DNA from: JAOPZW01 sp963764585
GTDB lineage: Bacteria > Actinomycetota > Thermoleophilia > Solirubrobacterales > Solirubrobacteraceae
Reading direction: 5' to 3'
Assembly (NCBI GenBank): GCA_963764585.1
Contig: CAVXTB010000001.1
Location: 372,001-436,000, forward strand
DNA: 64,000 bases
The notes under the pieces were generated by a model. It was not told the DNA's origin and did no database searches. It worked only from the letters and a program-made list of their open reading frames with translations. Numbering within the stretch: position 1 is the first letter of the stretch; the number at the start of each line of letters is the position of its first letter. The translations under genes were made by a program, and so were the position numbers. Below, piece by piece: positions 53,442-61,060 of this stretch.

Positions 53442-54705
53442 ATATGCCGCCTACCGCGTCGATGGGCGCAGCCGGCCGCCCTATGACCCGGCGATGATGG
53501 TGGCGGTGTTGCTTTACGCCTACGCTCGCGGGATCCGGTCCTCGCGGGTCATTGAGCACGCCTGCGAAGAAGACGTGGCGTTTCGCGTGCTGGCAGCGCA
53601 GCAGCGCCCCGATCACGCGACGCTCGCGCGGTTCGTCGAGCGCCACCAGGAGGCGATCGCCGGTCTGTTCGGCGAAGTGCTCACGCTCTGTGCGCGCAGC
53701 GGCCTCGCCAAGGTCGGCGTGATCGCGGTCGACGGCACAAAGCTGCAGGCGAACGCGTCGCGCAACGAGAACCTCGACTACGAGCAGCTGGCGCGCGAGA
53801 TCCTCGAGGAGGCCAAGGCGGTCGACGCGGCCGAGGACGAGCTCTACGGCGAGGCGCGCGGCGACGAGCTGCCGCCGGAGTTCGCGACCGCGCAGGGTCG
53901 CCGCGGGTGGCTGCGCGAAGCCAAGCAGCGTCTTGAGGCCGAGCGCGCGGCGAACCCGCAGCCGGTGCCGCGCAGTCGCCCGAAGCGCCTCAAGGAGGCC
54001 AAGCGCCGCCTGGAAGCGGAGCTCTGGAACGAGGTGCGCGCCAACCGCGCCTACGAGGCCTACCGGGCACGCGGGCGGATGAAGGACGGCCGGCGCTTCG
54101 GGCGGCCGCCGGACCCCTACCAGCCGCCGGCCACCCCGCAAGGGCGCATCAACCTCACCGACCCCGACTCACGCGTCGTCAAGGGCCTGCGCGGCTTCTT
54201 GCAGGGCTACAACGCGCAGGCCGTCACCAACGAGCATCAGGTCGTCCTGGCCGCCGAGATCGAGACCGTCGGCGCCGACTTCGGACATCTGGAGCCGATG
54301 CTCGACGCCACGCAACGCGAGCTCGCCAGGGCCGGCATCGACGAGCTGCCCGAAGTGCTGCTGGCCGACGCCGGCTACTGGCACGGCGAACAGATGCAAC
54401 GGATCGTCGACCGCGGCATCCAGGTCCTCATCCCACCCGACACCAGCCGCCGCCGAACCACCCGGCGCAACTGGGACGGCGGCCGCTACGACCAGATGCG
54501 CCAAGTCCTCGCCACCGACAGCGGCAGCGAGCTCTACCGCAAGCGCCAACCGATGATCGAGCCCGTGTTCGCCCACACGAAGTTCAACCGTCTCCTGGAC
54601 CGCTTCAGACGACGAGGACGCGGCGCCGTCCGCGCGGAATGGCGACCGATCACCGCCACCCACAACCTCCTCAAACTCCACCGCCACGCTCTCGCGGCCG
54701 CCTGA
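53386..54705 (+). pseudogene. IS1182-family transposase, 5'-truncated
   Basis: Transposase sequence starts at about 53440 with YAAYRVDGRSRPPYDPAMMV and runs to 54705. DDE-type segments: VGVIAVDGTKLQANASRNEN, GFLQGYNAQAVTNEHQVVLA, LADAGYWHGEQMQRIVDRGI and MIEPVFAHTKFNRLLDRFRR. IS1182 transposases normally have 40-50 more residues ahead of the YAAYR block. Here the first 18 codons of the open frame (from TTG 53386) are antisense to the neighbouring transposase remnant. So it is a chimera made by an inversion-type junction, probably inactive. Confidence 0.85.
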
Positions 54706-54905
54706 CAGCAGCCGCCGACGGGCACTCAGCACGCCGGCTCAAATCTCACCCCTCGCCGGGCCGACCTCGGACGCCGCAGGACTTTCGCGACAGCCAAGCG
54801 TGCCAGCGACACTCAAGGGCCGGCGTTCTCCTCAGGCGAGACCGGGATGGCACGCGCTTCCGCTTCGCGTGAAACGGAGCTGTCTCGAGGGTCAGACCGA
54901 GGCGC

Positions 54906-55044
54906 TCGCTATGGACGAAGCGCAGGCGCCTACGCGCTCGTTGGCGCGCTCCTCCTCCGCAACGCTATGCAGAAAGGCGTCCCGCCAGGACGATGGGACC
55001 TACGCCCGGGCAGCGGGCGCACACAGTATCTCCCCGCGAGAGAG
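54906..55044 (-). repeat. Intra-element inverted repeat, right copy
   Basis: Complementary partner of 49045-49193: CGCACACAGTATC at 55018-55030, GGCGCGCTCCTCCTCCGC at about 54945-54962 and CGCTATGGACGAAGC at 54907-54921. Lies in the 594-base gene-free stretch 54706-55299 between the transposase and the tRNA. Confidence 0.6.
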
Positions 55045-55167
55045 GGCCCTTGCCGCCGCCCGATGCGGCACCTGAACGACCCGGCGCAGGAGCCGCCACG
55101 ACCGCGGGGGTCGTCGCGAAGCTGGACCACAACCGCATCGGCCGCCGTGGAGTGACGTCTTGAAAAG

Positions 55168-55189
55168 AATTGGGCCCCAATTGGGCCCC
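55168..55189. repeat. Right-end tandem GGGCCCC repeat
   Basis: Two exact 11-mers AATTGGGCCCC in tandem, 111 bases inside the right attachment core. Counterpart of 46839-46862, which lies 78 bases inside the left core. Confidence 0.6.
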
Positions 55190-55299
55190 AGAGGCGAGCG
55201 CAGCCCGGCGCGAGACACGCCGAGGCCCGGCTCGTCTGGGTCGCAATTTCAGGCCCCTTGCAGGGCTTTCGGGCTTCCCTCGTGACCGGGCCTCGGTTA

Positions 55300-55373
<74 letters not shown>

Positions 55374-55443
55374 GCGCGGAGCTACACATTAGCAACTCGC
55401 GTCGCAGCCGATCAACCGCGCGCACGCGCGAGAATCCCCCGCC

Positions 55444-56367
55444 ATGGCCCGCGTCTTCGTCACCCGCCGACTGCCCGGGACCGCGCTGGAGCGGCTCGCG
55501 GCCGAGCACGAGGTCGAGGTCTGGCCGGGCGAGATGCCGCCCTCGCCCGAGGAGCTGCGCGCGCGGGTCGGCGACGTCGAAGGGCTGCTGAGCCTGCTCA
55601 CCGAGCGCATCGACGCGCAGCTGCTCGCGGCCGCGCCCAACCTGCGGGCGATCGCCAACTACGCGATCGGCTTCGACAACGTCGACGTCGAGGCGGTCAC
55701 GGCGCGCGGCATCCCGGTCGGCGTCACGCCCGACGTGCTCACCGACGCGACCGCCGACTTCGCCTGGGCGCTGATGCTCGCCGCGGCGCGCCGGCTTGTC
55801 GAGGCCGACCGCGACGTGCGCGACGGCAAGTGGCGCACGTGGGAGCCGCAGGGCTGGCTCGGCGCCGACGTCCACGGGGCGACGCTCGCGGTGATCGGCG
55901 CCGGGCGCATCGGCCGCGCCGTCGCCAAGCGCGCGGAGGGCTTCGAGATGGAGGTCCTCATGGTCGACCTCGGCGACGACCTCGAGGCCGCGCTGCGCCG
56001 CGCGGACTTCGTCTCGCTGCACGCGCCGCTGACGCCCGAGACCCACCACCTCATCGACGCGGCGCGGCTCGCGCAGATGAAGCCGACCGCGATCCTCGTC
56101 AACACCGCGCGCGGCCCGATCGTCGACAAGGTCGCGCTCGCCGAGGCGCTGCGCGAGCGCCGGCTCGCCGCCGCCGCGCTCGACGTCACCGACCCCGAGC
56201 CGCTGCCCCACGACGACCCGCTCCTGCAGGCGCCCAACCTCATCGTCGCGCCCCACATCGCCTCGGCCACCGGGACCGCCCGCGCCGCGATGGCCGACCG
56301 CGCCGTCGACAACCTCCTGGCCGCGCTGGCCGGCGAGCCGATGCCGTACCCGGCGCCGATCGGCTGA
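55444..56367 (+). CDS. D-2-hydroxyacid dehydrogenase (glyoxylate/hydroxypyruvate reductase-like)
   Basis: 307 aa. ARVFVTRRLPGTALERLAAE, LRAIANYAIGFDNVDVEAVT, dinucleotide motif LAVIGAGRIGRAVAKRAEGF, LARRADFVSLHAPLTPETHH-type loop, catalytic Arg in LVNTARGPIVDKVALAEALR, Glu in DVTDPEPLPHDDPLL and His in APHIASAT. All catalytic residues (Arg, Glu, His) are present. NAD(P)H-dependent reduction of glyoxylate or a related 2-oxoacid. Eight bases before the Ppx/GppA gene. Confidence 0.9.
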   Translation: MARVFVTRRLPGTALERLAAEHEVEVWPGEMPPSPEELRARVGDVEGLLSLLTERIDAQLLAAAPNLRAIANYAIGFDNVDVEAVTARGIPVGVTPDVLTDATADFAWALMLAAARRLVEADRDVRDGKWRTWEPQGWLGADVHGATLAVIGAGRIGRAVAKRAEGFEMEVLMVDLGDDLEAALRRADFVSLHAPLTPETHHLIDAARLAQMKPTAILVNTARGPIVDKVALAEALRERRLAAAALDVTDPEPLPHDDPLLQAPNLIVAPHIASATGTARAAMADRAVDNLLAALAGEPMPYPAPIG

Positions 56368-56375
56368 CCCGGCCC

Positions 56376-57332
56376 ATGCGCGTCGCCGTCGTCGACATCG
56401 GCAGCAACTCGACGCGCCTGCTCGTCGCCGACGTCACGGCCGACGGCGCGCTCACCGAGCTCGAGCGGCGCACGAGGGTCACGCGCCTGGGCGACAGGGT
56501 CGACCGGACGGGGCGCCTCGCGGACGACGCGATGCAGCGCGTGCTCGCCACGCTGGCCGAGTACCGCGAGCTGATCGACCGCCACGGCGCCGGCCCGACG
56601 GTCGCCGTCCTCACGAGCGCGGTGCGCGACGCGGCCAACGGGTCGGACTTCACCGCGCGCGTCCGCGACGACTACGGGCTCGACGCGCGCGCGATCCCCG
56701 GCGACGAGGAGGCGCGCCTGACCTTCCGGGGCGCGACGAGCGAACGCCCGCCCGACGACGCGACCCCGACCGTCGTCATCGACATCGGCGGCGGCTCGAC
56801 CGAGCTGGTGGTCGGCACCGGCCACGAGGTCGGCTTCCACGTCTCGACCCAGGCGGGCGTCGTGCGCCACACCGAGCGCCACATCCGGCACGACCCGCCC
56901 GAGCCCGCCGAGCTCGACGCGCTCGCCGCCGACGTGCGCGCGATCTTCGAGAAACAGGTGCCACCCGGGATCCGGGAGGGCACGCGCGCGGCGATCGCCG
57001 TCGCCGGCACGGCGACCTCGCTCGGCGCGATAGACCTTGATCTGGAGTGTTTCGATCCGAACAACGCGCACGGCCACCGACTGTCGGTCGGCGCGTGCGC
57101 CGGGATCCTCGAGCGCCTCGCAGCCCTCCCCGAGCCCGAGCGCCGCAAGGTGCGGGGCCTGCACCCCGATCGCGCGCCGACGATCGTCGCCGGCGTGGTC
57201 ATGCTCATCGAGGCGCTGCGGGCGTTTGGCCTCGATTCCACCGAGGTTTCCGACCACGACATCCTGCGTGGCGCCGCCCTGGAAGCGGTGCATCGGCGGC
57301 GCCATGGTGGCGCCCCGACGCCGGCCTCATAG
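56376..57332 (+). CDS. Ppx/GppA exopolyphosphatase-family phosphatase
   Basis: 318 aa from ATG 56376. VAVVDIGSNSTRLLVADV is the ASKHA phosphate-1 motif; TSAVRDAANGSDFTARVRDD and PGDEEARLTFRGA are standard. VVIDIGGGSTELVVG is the phosphate-2 loop. The C-terminal HD-like helical domain of E. coli Ppx is absent, as in the short actinobacterial Ppx1/2 type. Hydrolyses polyphosphate or pppGpp in the cytoplasm. Operon with the dehydrogenase gene; hairpin follows. Confidence 0.9.
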   Translation: MRVAVVDIGSNSTRLLVADVTADGALTELERRTRVTRLGDRVDRTGRLADDAMQRVLATLAEYRELIDRHGAGPTVAVLTSAVRDAANGSDFTARVRDDYGLDARAIPGDEEARLTFRGATSERPPDDATPTVVIDIGGGSTELVVGTGHEVGFHVSTQAGVVRHTERHIRHDPPEPAELDALAADVRAIFEKQVPPGIREGTRAAIAVAGTATSLGAIDLDLECFDPNNAHGHRLSVGACAGILERLAALPEPERRKVRGLHPDRAPTIVAGVVMLIEALRAFGLDSTEVSDHDILRGAALEAVHRRRHGGAPTPAS

Positions 57333-57340
57333 AGAAGAAC

Positions 57341-57386
57341 ATCGCGGCGAACCCTGTGGGCTGAGGAAACACGGGGCCGCCGCGAT
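57341..57386 (+). terminator. Long hairpin after the phosphatase gene
   Basis: ATCGCGGCG (57341-57349) pairs with CGCCGCGAT (57378-57386). Inside, CCCTGTG pairs with CACGGGG with one wobble, leaving an 11-base loop GGCTGAGGAAA. Eight bases after the stop. No T run, so could also be a structured RNA. Nothing further is recognised up to the hairpin at 57655. Confidence 0.5.
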
Positions 57387-57654
57387 ACTTGAACGAACCC
57401 AGCGATCGCACTTACCCCCTCACCAGTTCTGGTATGCGATGTGGACGTATGTTCGATATGCATGCCGCGGTCAGAGCGCGGACAATCGCTCGGCTGGCGA
57501 AGGGGTGCTCGTGCCGCATAGGTGTGACCGCTCCGGCTGCCGGCCTCATAGGTTCGGGCGAAGCCGCATCGAATCGGCGCCTCCCGCCGCTCGAACCGTC
57601 GAACCCGGCCCCTTCATGGCACGTACCCCTGCCCGTCCTGTCGGGGCCAACTTT

Positions 57655-57678
57655 GGAAGCCGCCTCCGGGCGGCTTCC
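57655..57678 (-). terminator. Perfect 10-bp hairpin after the GNAT gene
   Basis: GGAAGCCGCC-TCCG-GGCGGCTTCC, with T-rich CTTT on the downstream side for leftward transcription (AAAG on the other strand), 13 bases beyond the stop at 57691. Can serve both directions. Confidence 0.7.
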
Positions 57679-57690
57679 ATCGCGTCTGCG

Positions 57691-58032
57691 TCACGCGCCC
57701 TCGCGGCGTAGGTCGACCACGCGCACGCCACCGGGCACGGTCCACTCCGCGACGCGGACGAACCCCGCGCCCTCGTAGAGCGCCAACGCCGGCGCGTTCG
57801 CGGCGCCCGTCGACACGACGACCGCCCGCGTGCCCGCCCGGCCGATCGCCAGCGCGACCGCCGCGCGGCCGAGCCCGCGCCGCTGGGCCGACGGCGCCAC
57901 CGCGAGCCGCGCGATCCGCAGCGCCTCGCCCTCGCGCTCCAGGCCGACGGCCGCTTCCGGCCCCGCGCCCGTCACCCACAGCTCCTCGCCGCAGGCGCGC
58001 AGCTGCGCCGCGGTCTCGGTCAGCGGCGGCAA
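57691..58032 (-). CDS. GNAT acetyltransferase, start uncertain
   Basis: 113 aa from TTG 58032. Acetyl-CoA motif A: ALRIARLAVAPSAQRRGLGR, then ANAPALALYEGAGFVRVAEW. The same frame remains clearly coding upstream (DVEAEAIVALQRAAYRGEAE), giving the missing first GNAT helix, back to the end of the upstream ThDP-enzyme gene. No ATG/GTG exists there. Either a non-canonical start within the upstream gene's end or an indel. Substrate unknown. Confidence 0.7.
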   Translation of the reverse strand: MPPLTETAAQLRACGEELWVTGAGPEAAVGLEREGEALRIARLAVAPSAQRRGLGRAAVALAIGRAGTRAVVVSTGAANAPALALYEGAGFVRVAEWTVPGGVRVVDLRREGA

Positions 58033-58120
58033 CGCGTCGGTGCCCAGCAGCTCCGCCTCGCCGCGGTAGGCCGCGCGCTGGAGCGCGACGATCGCCTCGG
58101 CCTCGACGTCGAGGTCGGGC

Positions 58121-59761
58121 CTACGCCAGGTTGGACCTGCGGGGATAGACGACGTCGGGGTCGGTGAGGACGTTGACGAGCGCCGGCACGCCGGCCGTGA
58201 ACGCGCGCTCGAGCGCCGGCCGCAGCTCGTCGGGGCGCTCGACGAGCTCGCCGTGGCCCCCGAGCGCGGCGACGACCTGGTCGTAGCGCGTGCCGGGCCG
58301 CAGCTCGGCGGCCACCGAGTAGCCGTAGAGGAACTCCATCGGGTGCTTCTCCAGCGCCCAGATGCCGTTGTTGCCCATCACGCCGACCACGTCGACGCCG
58401 TGGCGCGCGAGCGTGTCGAACTCCATCCCGCTGAAGCCGAAGGCGCCGTCGCCGAGCAGCAGCACGACCTGGCGATCGGGGTGGGCGATCTTGGCCGCCA
58501 GCGCGTAGCCGGGCCCGCAGCCCAGGCAGCCGAACGGCCCCGGGTCCAGCCAGCAGCCGGGCTCGTAGGAGTCGACGACGCGCCCCGCGTAGGAGACGAA
58601 GTCGCCGCCGTCGCCCACGACGATCGCGTTGCGGTCGAGCACCGCGCCGAGCTCGCGGTACAGGCGCATCGGGTGCAGCGGCGCGCGATCGTCGTCGAGC
58701 TCGGCGCGCTCGGCGGCGCGCTTCTCGTCCTCGGCCGCGCGCAGCTCGGCGACCCACTCGCCGGGCTGCGACACACCCCGCGCCTCCGAGCGCAGCCCGT
58801 CGAGGATCGCGCCGATCGAGCCGTACAGCTCTGCGGCGACCGCGCGCGGGTGGTCGCGCTGCGGCTCCGCGCGATCGATGACGATCAGCTCGGTCTCCTC
58901 GCCGAACGACTGGCCGAAGCCCAGGCGGAAGTCCATCGGCACGCCGATGACCAGCGCGACGTCGGCGCCCTTCAGCCCGTTCGAGCGCGCACGCGAGAAG
59001 AACAGCTCGTGGTCGGCGGGCACGCAGCCGCGCGCCAGGCCGTTGAGGAAGACCGGGATGTGCAGCTCGGTGGCGAGCGCCAGCAGCGCGTCCTCGCCGT
59101 GGCCCCAGTAGAGGTTCGTGCCGGCCATGATCACCGGGCGCTCGGCCTCGCGCAGCAGCGCCGCGGCGCGCGCGACGTCGGGCACCGGGCCGTCGGCCGG
59201 GTCCGGCAGCGGCGCGGGCTCGTCGGCGTCCGGCGCCTCCTGGAAGACGACGTCCATCGGGAAGTCGACGAAGGTCGGGCCCGAATGCGGCGTGACCGCG
59301 GCGCTCAGCGCCTCGTCGATGAGCGCCGGGATCTCGGCGGTCGCCTCCGGCGTCGCCGCGAGCTTGGTCACCGGGCGCACGAACGGCACGTGGTCGATCT
59401 CCTGCAGCGAGCCCTGGCCCCAGCGCATCGCCGGCGCGCGCCCGCCGAGGACGAGCATCGGCGAGCCGTTCTGCTGCGCCGAGGCCATCGCGCTCATCCC
59501 GTTGGTCACGCCCGGGCCCGCGGTCAGCGCGGCGACGCCGGGCTGGCGCGTGACCTTCGCCCAGCCCTCGGCGGCGAAGGCGGCGGCCGACTCGTGGCGC
59601 ACGTCGACGAGGTCGATGCCCTCCTCGCGACAGCCGTCGTAGATCGAGAAGAGGTGCCCGCCCGACAGCGTGAACAGCTTGGTCACGCCGTGGGCCTTCA
59701 GGCGCCTGGCGACCAGCCGGCCGCCGTGCAGGGAGGTCGAGCGTTCGGTGTCCGTGCCCAT
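58121..59761 (-). CDS. Acetolactate synthase-like ThDP-dependent enzyme
   Basis: 546 aa. Glu57 in VDVRHESAAAFAAEGWAKVT is the ThDP-activating Glu. GPGVTNGMSAMASAQQNGSP, a central FAD/ADP-domain-like region (VALVIGVPMDFRLGFGQSFG) and the ThDP motif LLLGDGAFGFSGMEFDTLAR with MGNNGIW follow. Large-subunit AHAS fold, but no small regulatory subunit gene is adjacent. It belongs with the actinobacterial IlvG/oxalyl-CoA-decarboxylase-like branch, so valine synthesis is not assured. Upstream of and possibly co-transcribed with the GNAT gene. Confidence 0.88.
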   Translation of the reverse strand: MGTDTERSTSLHGGRLVARRLKAHGVTKLFTLSGGHLFSIYDGCREEGIDLVDVRHESAAAFAAEGWAKVTRQPGVAALTAGPGVTNGMSAMASAQQNGSPMLVLGGRAPAMRWGQGSLQEIDHVPFVRPVTKLAATPEATAEIPALIDEALSAAVTPHSGPTFVDFPMDVVFQEAPDADEPAPLPDPADGPVPDVARAAALLREAERPVIMAGTNLYWGHGEDALLALATELHIPVFLNGLARGCVPADHELFFSRARSNGLKGADVALVIGVPMDFRLGFGQSFGEETELIVIDRAEPQRDHPRAVAAELYGSIGAILDGLRSEARGVSQPGEWVAELRAAEDEKRAAERAELDDDRAPLHPMRLYRELGAVLDRNAIVVGDGGDFVSYAGRVVDSYEPGCWLDPGPFGCLGCGPGYALAAKIAHPDRQVVLLLGDGAFGFSGMEFDTLARHGVDVVGVMGNNGIWALEKHPMEFLYGYSVAAELRPGTRYDQVVAALGGHGELVERPDELRPALERAFTAGVPALVNVLTDPDVVYPRRSNLA

Positions 59762-59842
59762 AGGCGGCGGACCCTATCGACAGATTCGCACTCCCTGTCG
59801 AAGCCGCTTGTGAGCCCTACGCGACCCGCGCACCATGGGGTC

Positions 59843-60031
59843 ATGACCGCGACGCTGGACCGCCCCGCGCCCAACGCCCCGAGCGGCTACCTGCTGCCCG
59901 ATCTCGCCGACCTCGTGACCGAGCTCGGCGCCTCCTATCCCCTGCTCGGCTACCTCGTGCAGACCGACGAGGAGTACGAGGAGCGCACCGCCCTCGACGC
60001 GGTCATCTTCGCCGGGCTGCTGCATCCCTAA
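59843..60031 (+). CDS. Small conserved-looking protein of unknown function
   Basis: 62 aa from ATG 59843: MTATLDRPAPNAPSGYLLPD, LADLVTELGASYPLLGYLVQ and a charged end TDEEYEERTALDAVIFAGLL. Codon use is normal and the composition protein-like. Its last 29 bases overlap the end of the convergent PadR gene. No family recognised. Confidence 0.5.
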   Translation: MTATLDRPAPNAPSGYLLPDLADLVTELGASYPLLGYLVQTDEEYEERTALDAVIFAGLLHP

Positions 60032-60551
60032 GCGCCGCCTGCGCCTCGTCGAGCCACGCCGCGTGCGCGTCGAGGATGCGCCGGGCGAAGCGGTGGTTGA
60101 CACCGATGACCGCGGCGCGGTGCGGCAGCTCCGCAGCCCGGACCGCGGCGCGCTCGATCGCGGCATACGACTCGCCGAGCGCAGCGCGCAGGCTCTCGAG
60201 TGACGCGCTGATCGCCTCGGGCTCGCCGAACTCGGAGCCGAGCAGGCGCACGACCGGCTCGGACTGGATGCGCGTGAACGCGCTCGGCTGCGCCAGCCAC
60301 TCGCGCAGCGCGTCGCGGCCGGCGTCGGTCAACGTGTAGTGCGTACGCTCGTGCGTGCGCCCGGGCGTCCGCTCGGCGTGCAGCAGGCCGAGCTCGGCCA
60401 GGCGCTTGGGCTCGGCGTACCACTGGCTGGCCGACGCCGCCCAGAAGACGTGCTGGCCCTCGCGCATCATCCGCACGAGGTCGTGCGCGCCGGCGCCGCC
60501 CTCCCCGACGAGGACGAGCACCGCGTAGGAGAACGGCGTCAGCTTGGCCAT
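60003..60551 (-). CDS. PadR-family transcriptional regulator
   Basis: 182 aa. Winged helix: LTPFSYAVLVLVGEGGAGAH, FWAASASQWYAEPKRLAELG and RTHYTLTDAGRDALREWLAQ, then a helical dimerisation half (LESLRAALGESYAAIERAAV). Divergent from the cupin gene over a 71-base gap that carries two matching operators inside the cupin promoter, so it most likely represses the cupin and itself. The ligand is probably a phenolic or drug-like molecule, by family. Confidence 0.88.
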   Translation of the reverse strand: MAKLTPFSYAVLVLVGEGGAGAHDLVRMMREGQHVFWAASASQWYAEPKRLAELGLLHAERTPGRTHERTHYTLTDAGRDALREWLAQPSAFTRIQSEPVVRLLGSEFGEPEAISASLESLRAALGESYAAIERAAVRAAELPHRAAVIGVNHRFARRILDAHAAWLDEAQAALRDAAARRR

Positions 60552-60593
60552 TTGACGTAGCTCCGTTTCGGAGGTATAAACTCCATATCGGAG
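60552..60593 (+). promoter_or_regulatory. Cupin promoter with two PadR-type operators
   Basis: TTGACG (60552-60557), 17-base spacer, TATAAA (60575-60580). Operator 1 CTCCGTTTCGGAG (60561-60573) lies in the spacer. Operator 2 CTCCATATCGGAG (60581-60593) abuts the -10 box. Centres are 20 bases apart, two helical turns. Ribosome site AAGGAG at 60609-60614. Confidence 0.75.
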
Positions 60594-60622
60594 CTTATGC
60601 TATCGCCAAGGAGCACATAGAG

Positions 60623-61060
60623 ATGACCGACGAGCTTCAGTTCCTCGCCAATCGCGTCCGCATCCCCATCAGCGGAGATCAGACGGGCGGCACGTTCGCG
60701 CTGCTGGAGTCCACGGCACCCGCCGGCGACCGGACGCCGCTGCACGTCCACCGCGACGTCGACGAGGGCTTCTACGTCCTCGAGGGTGAGCTGACGCTGT
60801 GGGTCGGCGACGAGACGCAGGTCCTGCGCGCCGGCGAGGGGGTGCTCGCGCCGAAGGGAATCCCGCACACGCTGCGTGTCGGCGAAAGCGGCGCGCGCTG
60901 GCTCGTCGCGTCGGCGCCGGCCGACTTCGAGGCGTTCGTCCGCGCGGTCGCGGCGGCCACGCCCGACCCCGAGGAGCTCACCCGCATCGCCGCCGCGCAC
61001 GGCATCGACATCCTCGGCCCTCCGGGGATGCTCCCGACCGAGCTGGAACAGGCCGCCTAG
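60623..61060 (+). CDS. Cupin, quercetin-dioxygenase-like
   Basis: 145 aa. PLHVHRDVDEGFYVLEGELT contains the first metal motif (H-x-H-x5-E-G); GEGVLAPKGIPHTLRVGESG the third His. The tail FEAFVRAVAAATPDPEELTR and AAHGIDILGPP is typical of the small QdoI/YxaG-like single-domain group. Possibly degrades or binds a flavonoid-like compound sensed by the divergent PadR. Convergent with the cyclase, with a 4-base overlap. Confidence 0.88.
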   Translation: MTDELQFLANRVRIPISGDQTGGTFALLESTAPAGDRTPLHVHRDVDEGFYVLEGELTLWVGDETQVLRAGEGVLAPKGIPHTLRVGESGARWLVASAPADFEAFVRAVAAATPDPEELTRIAAAHGIDILGPPGMLPTELEQAA

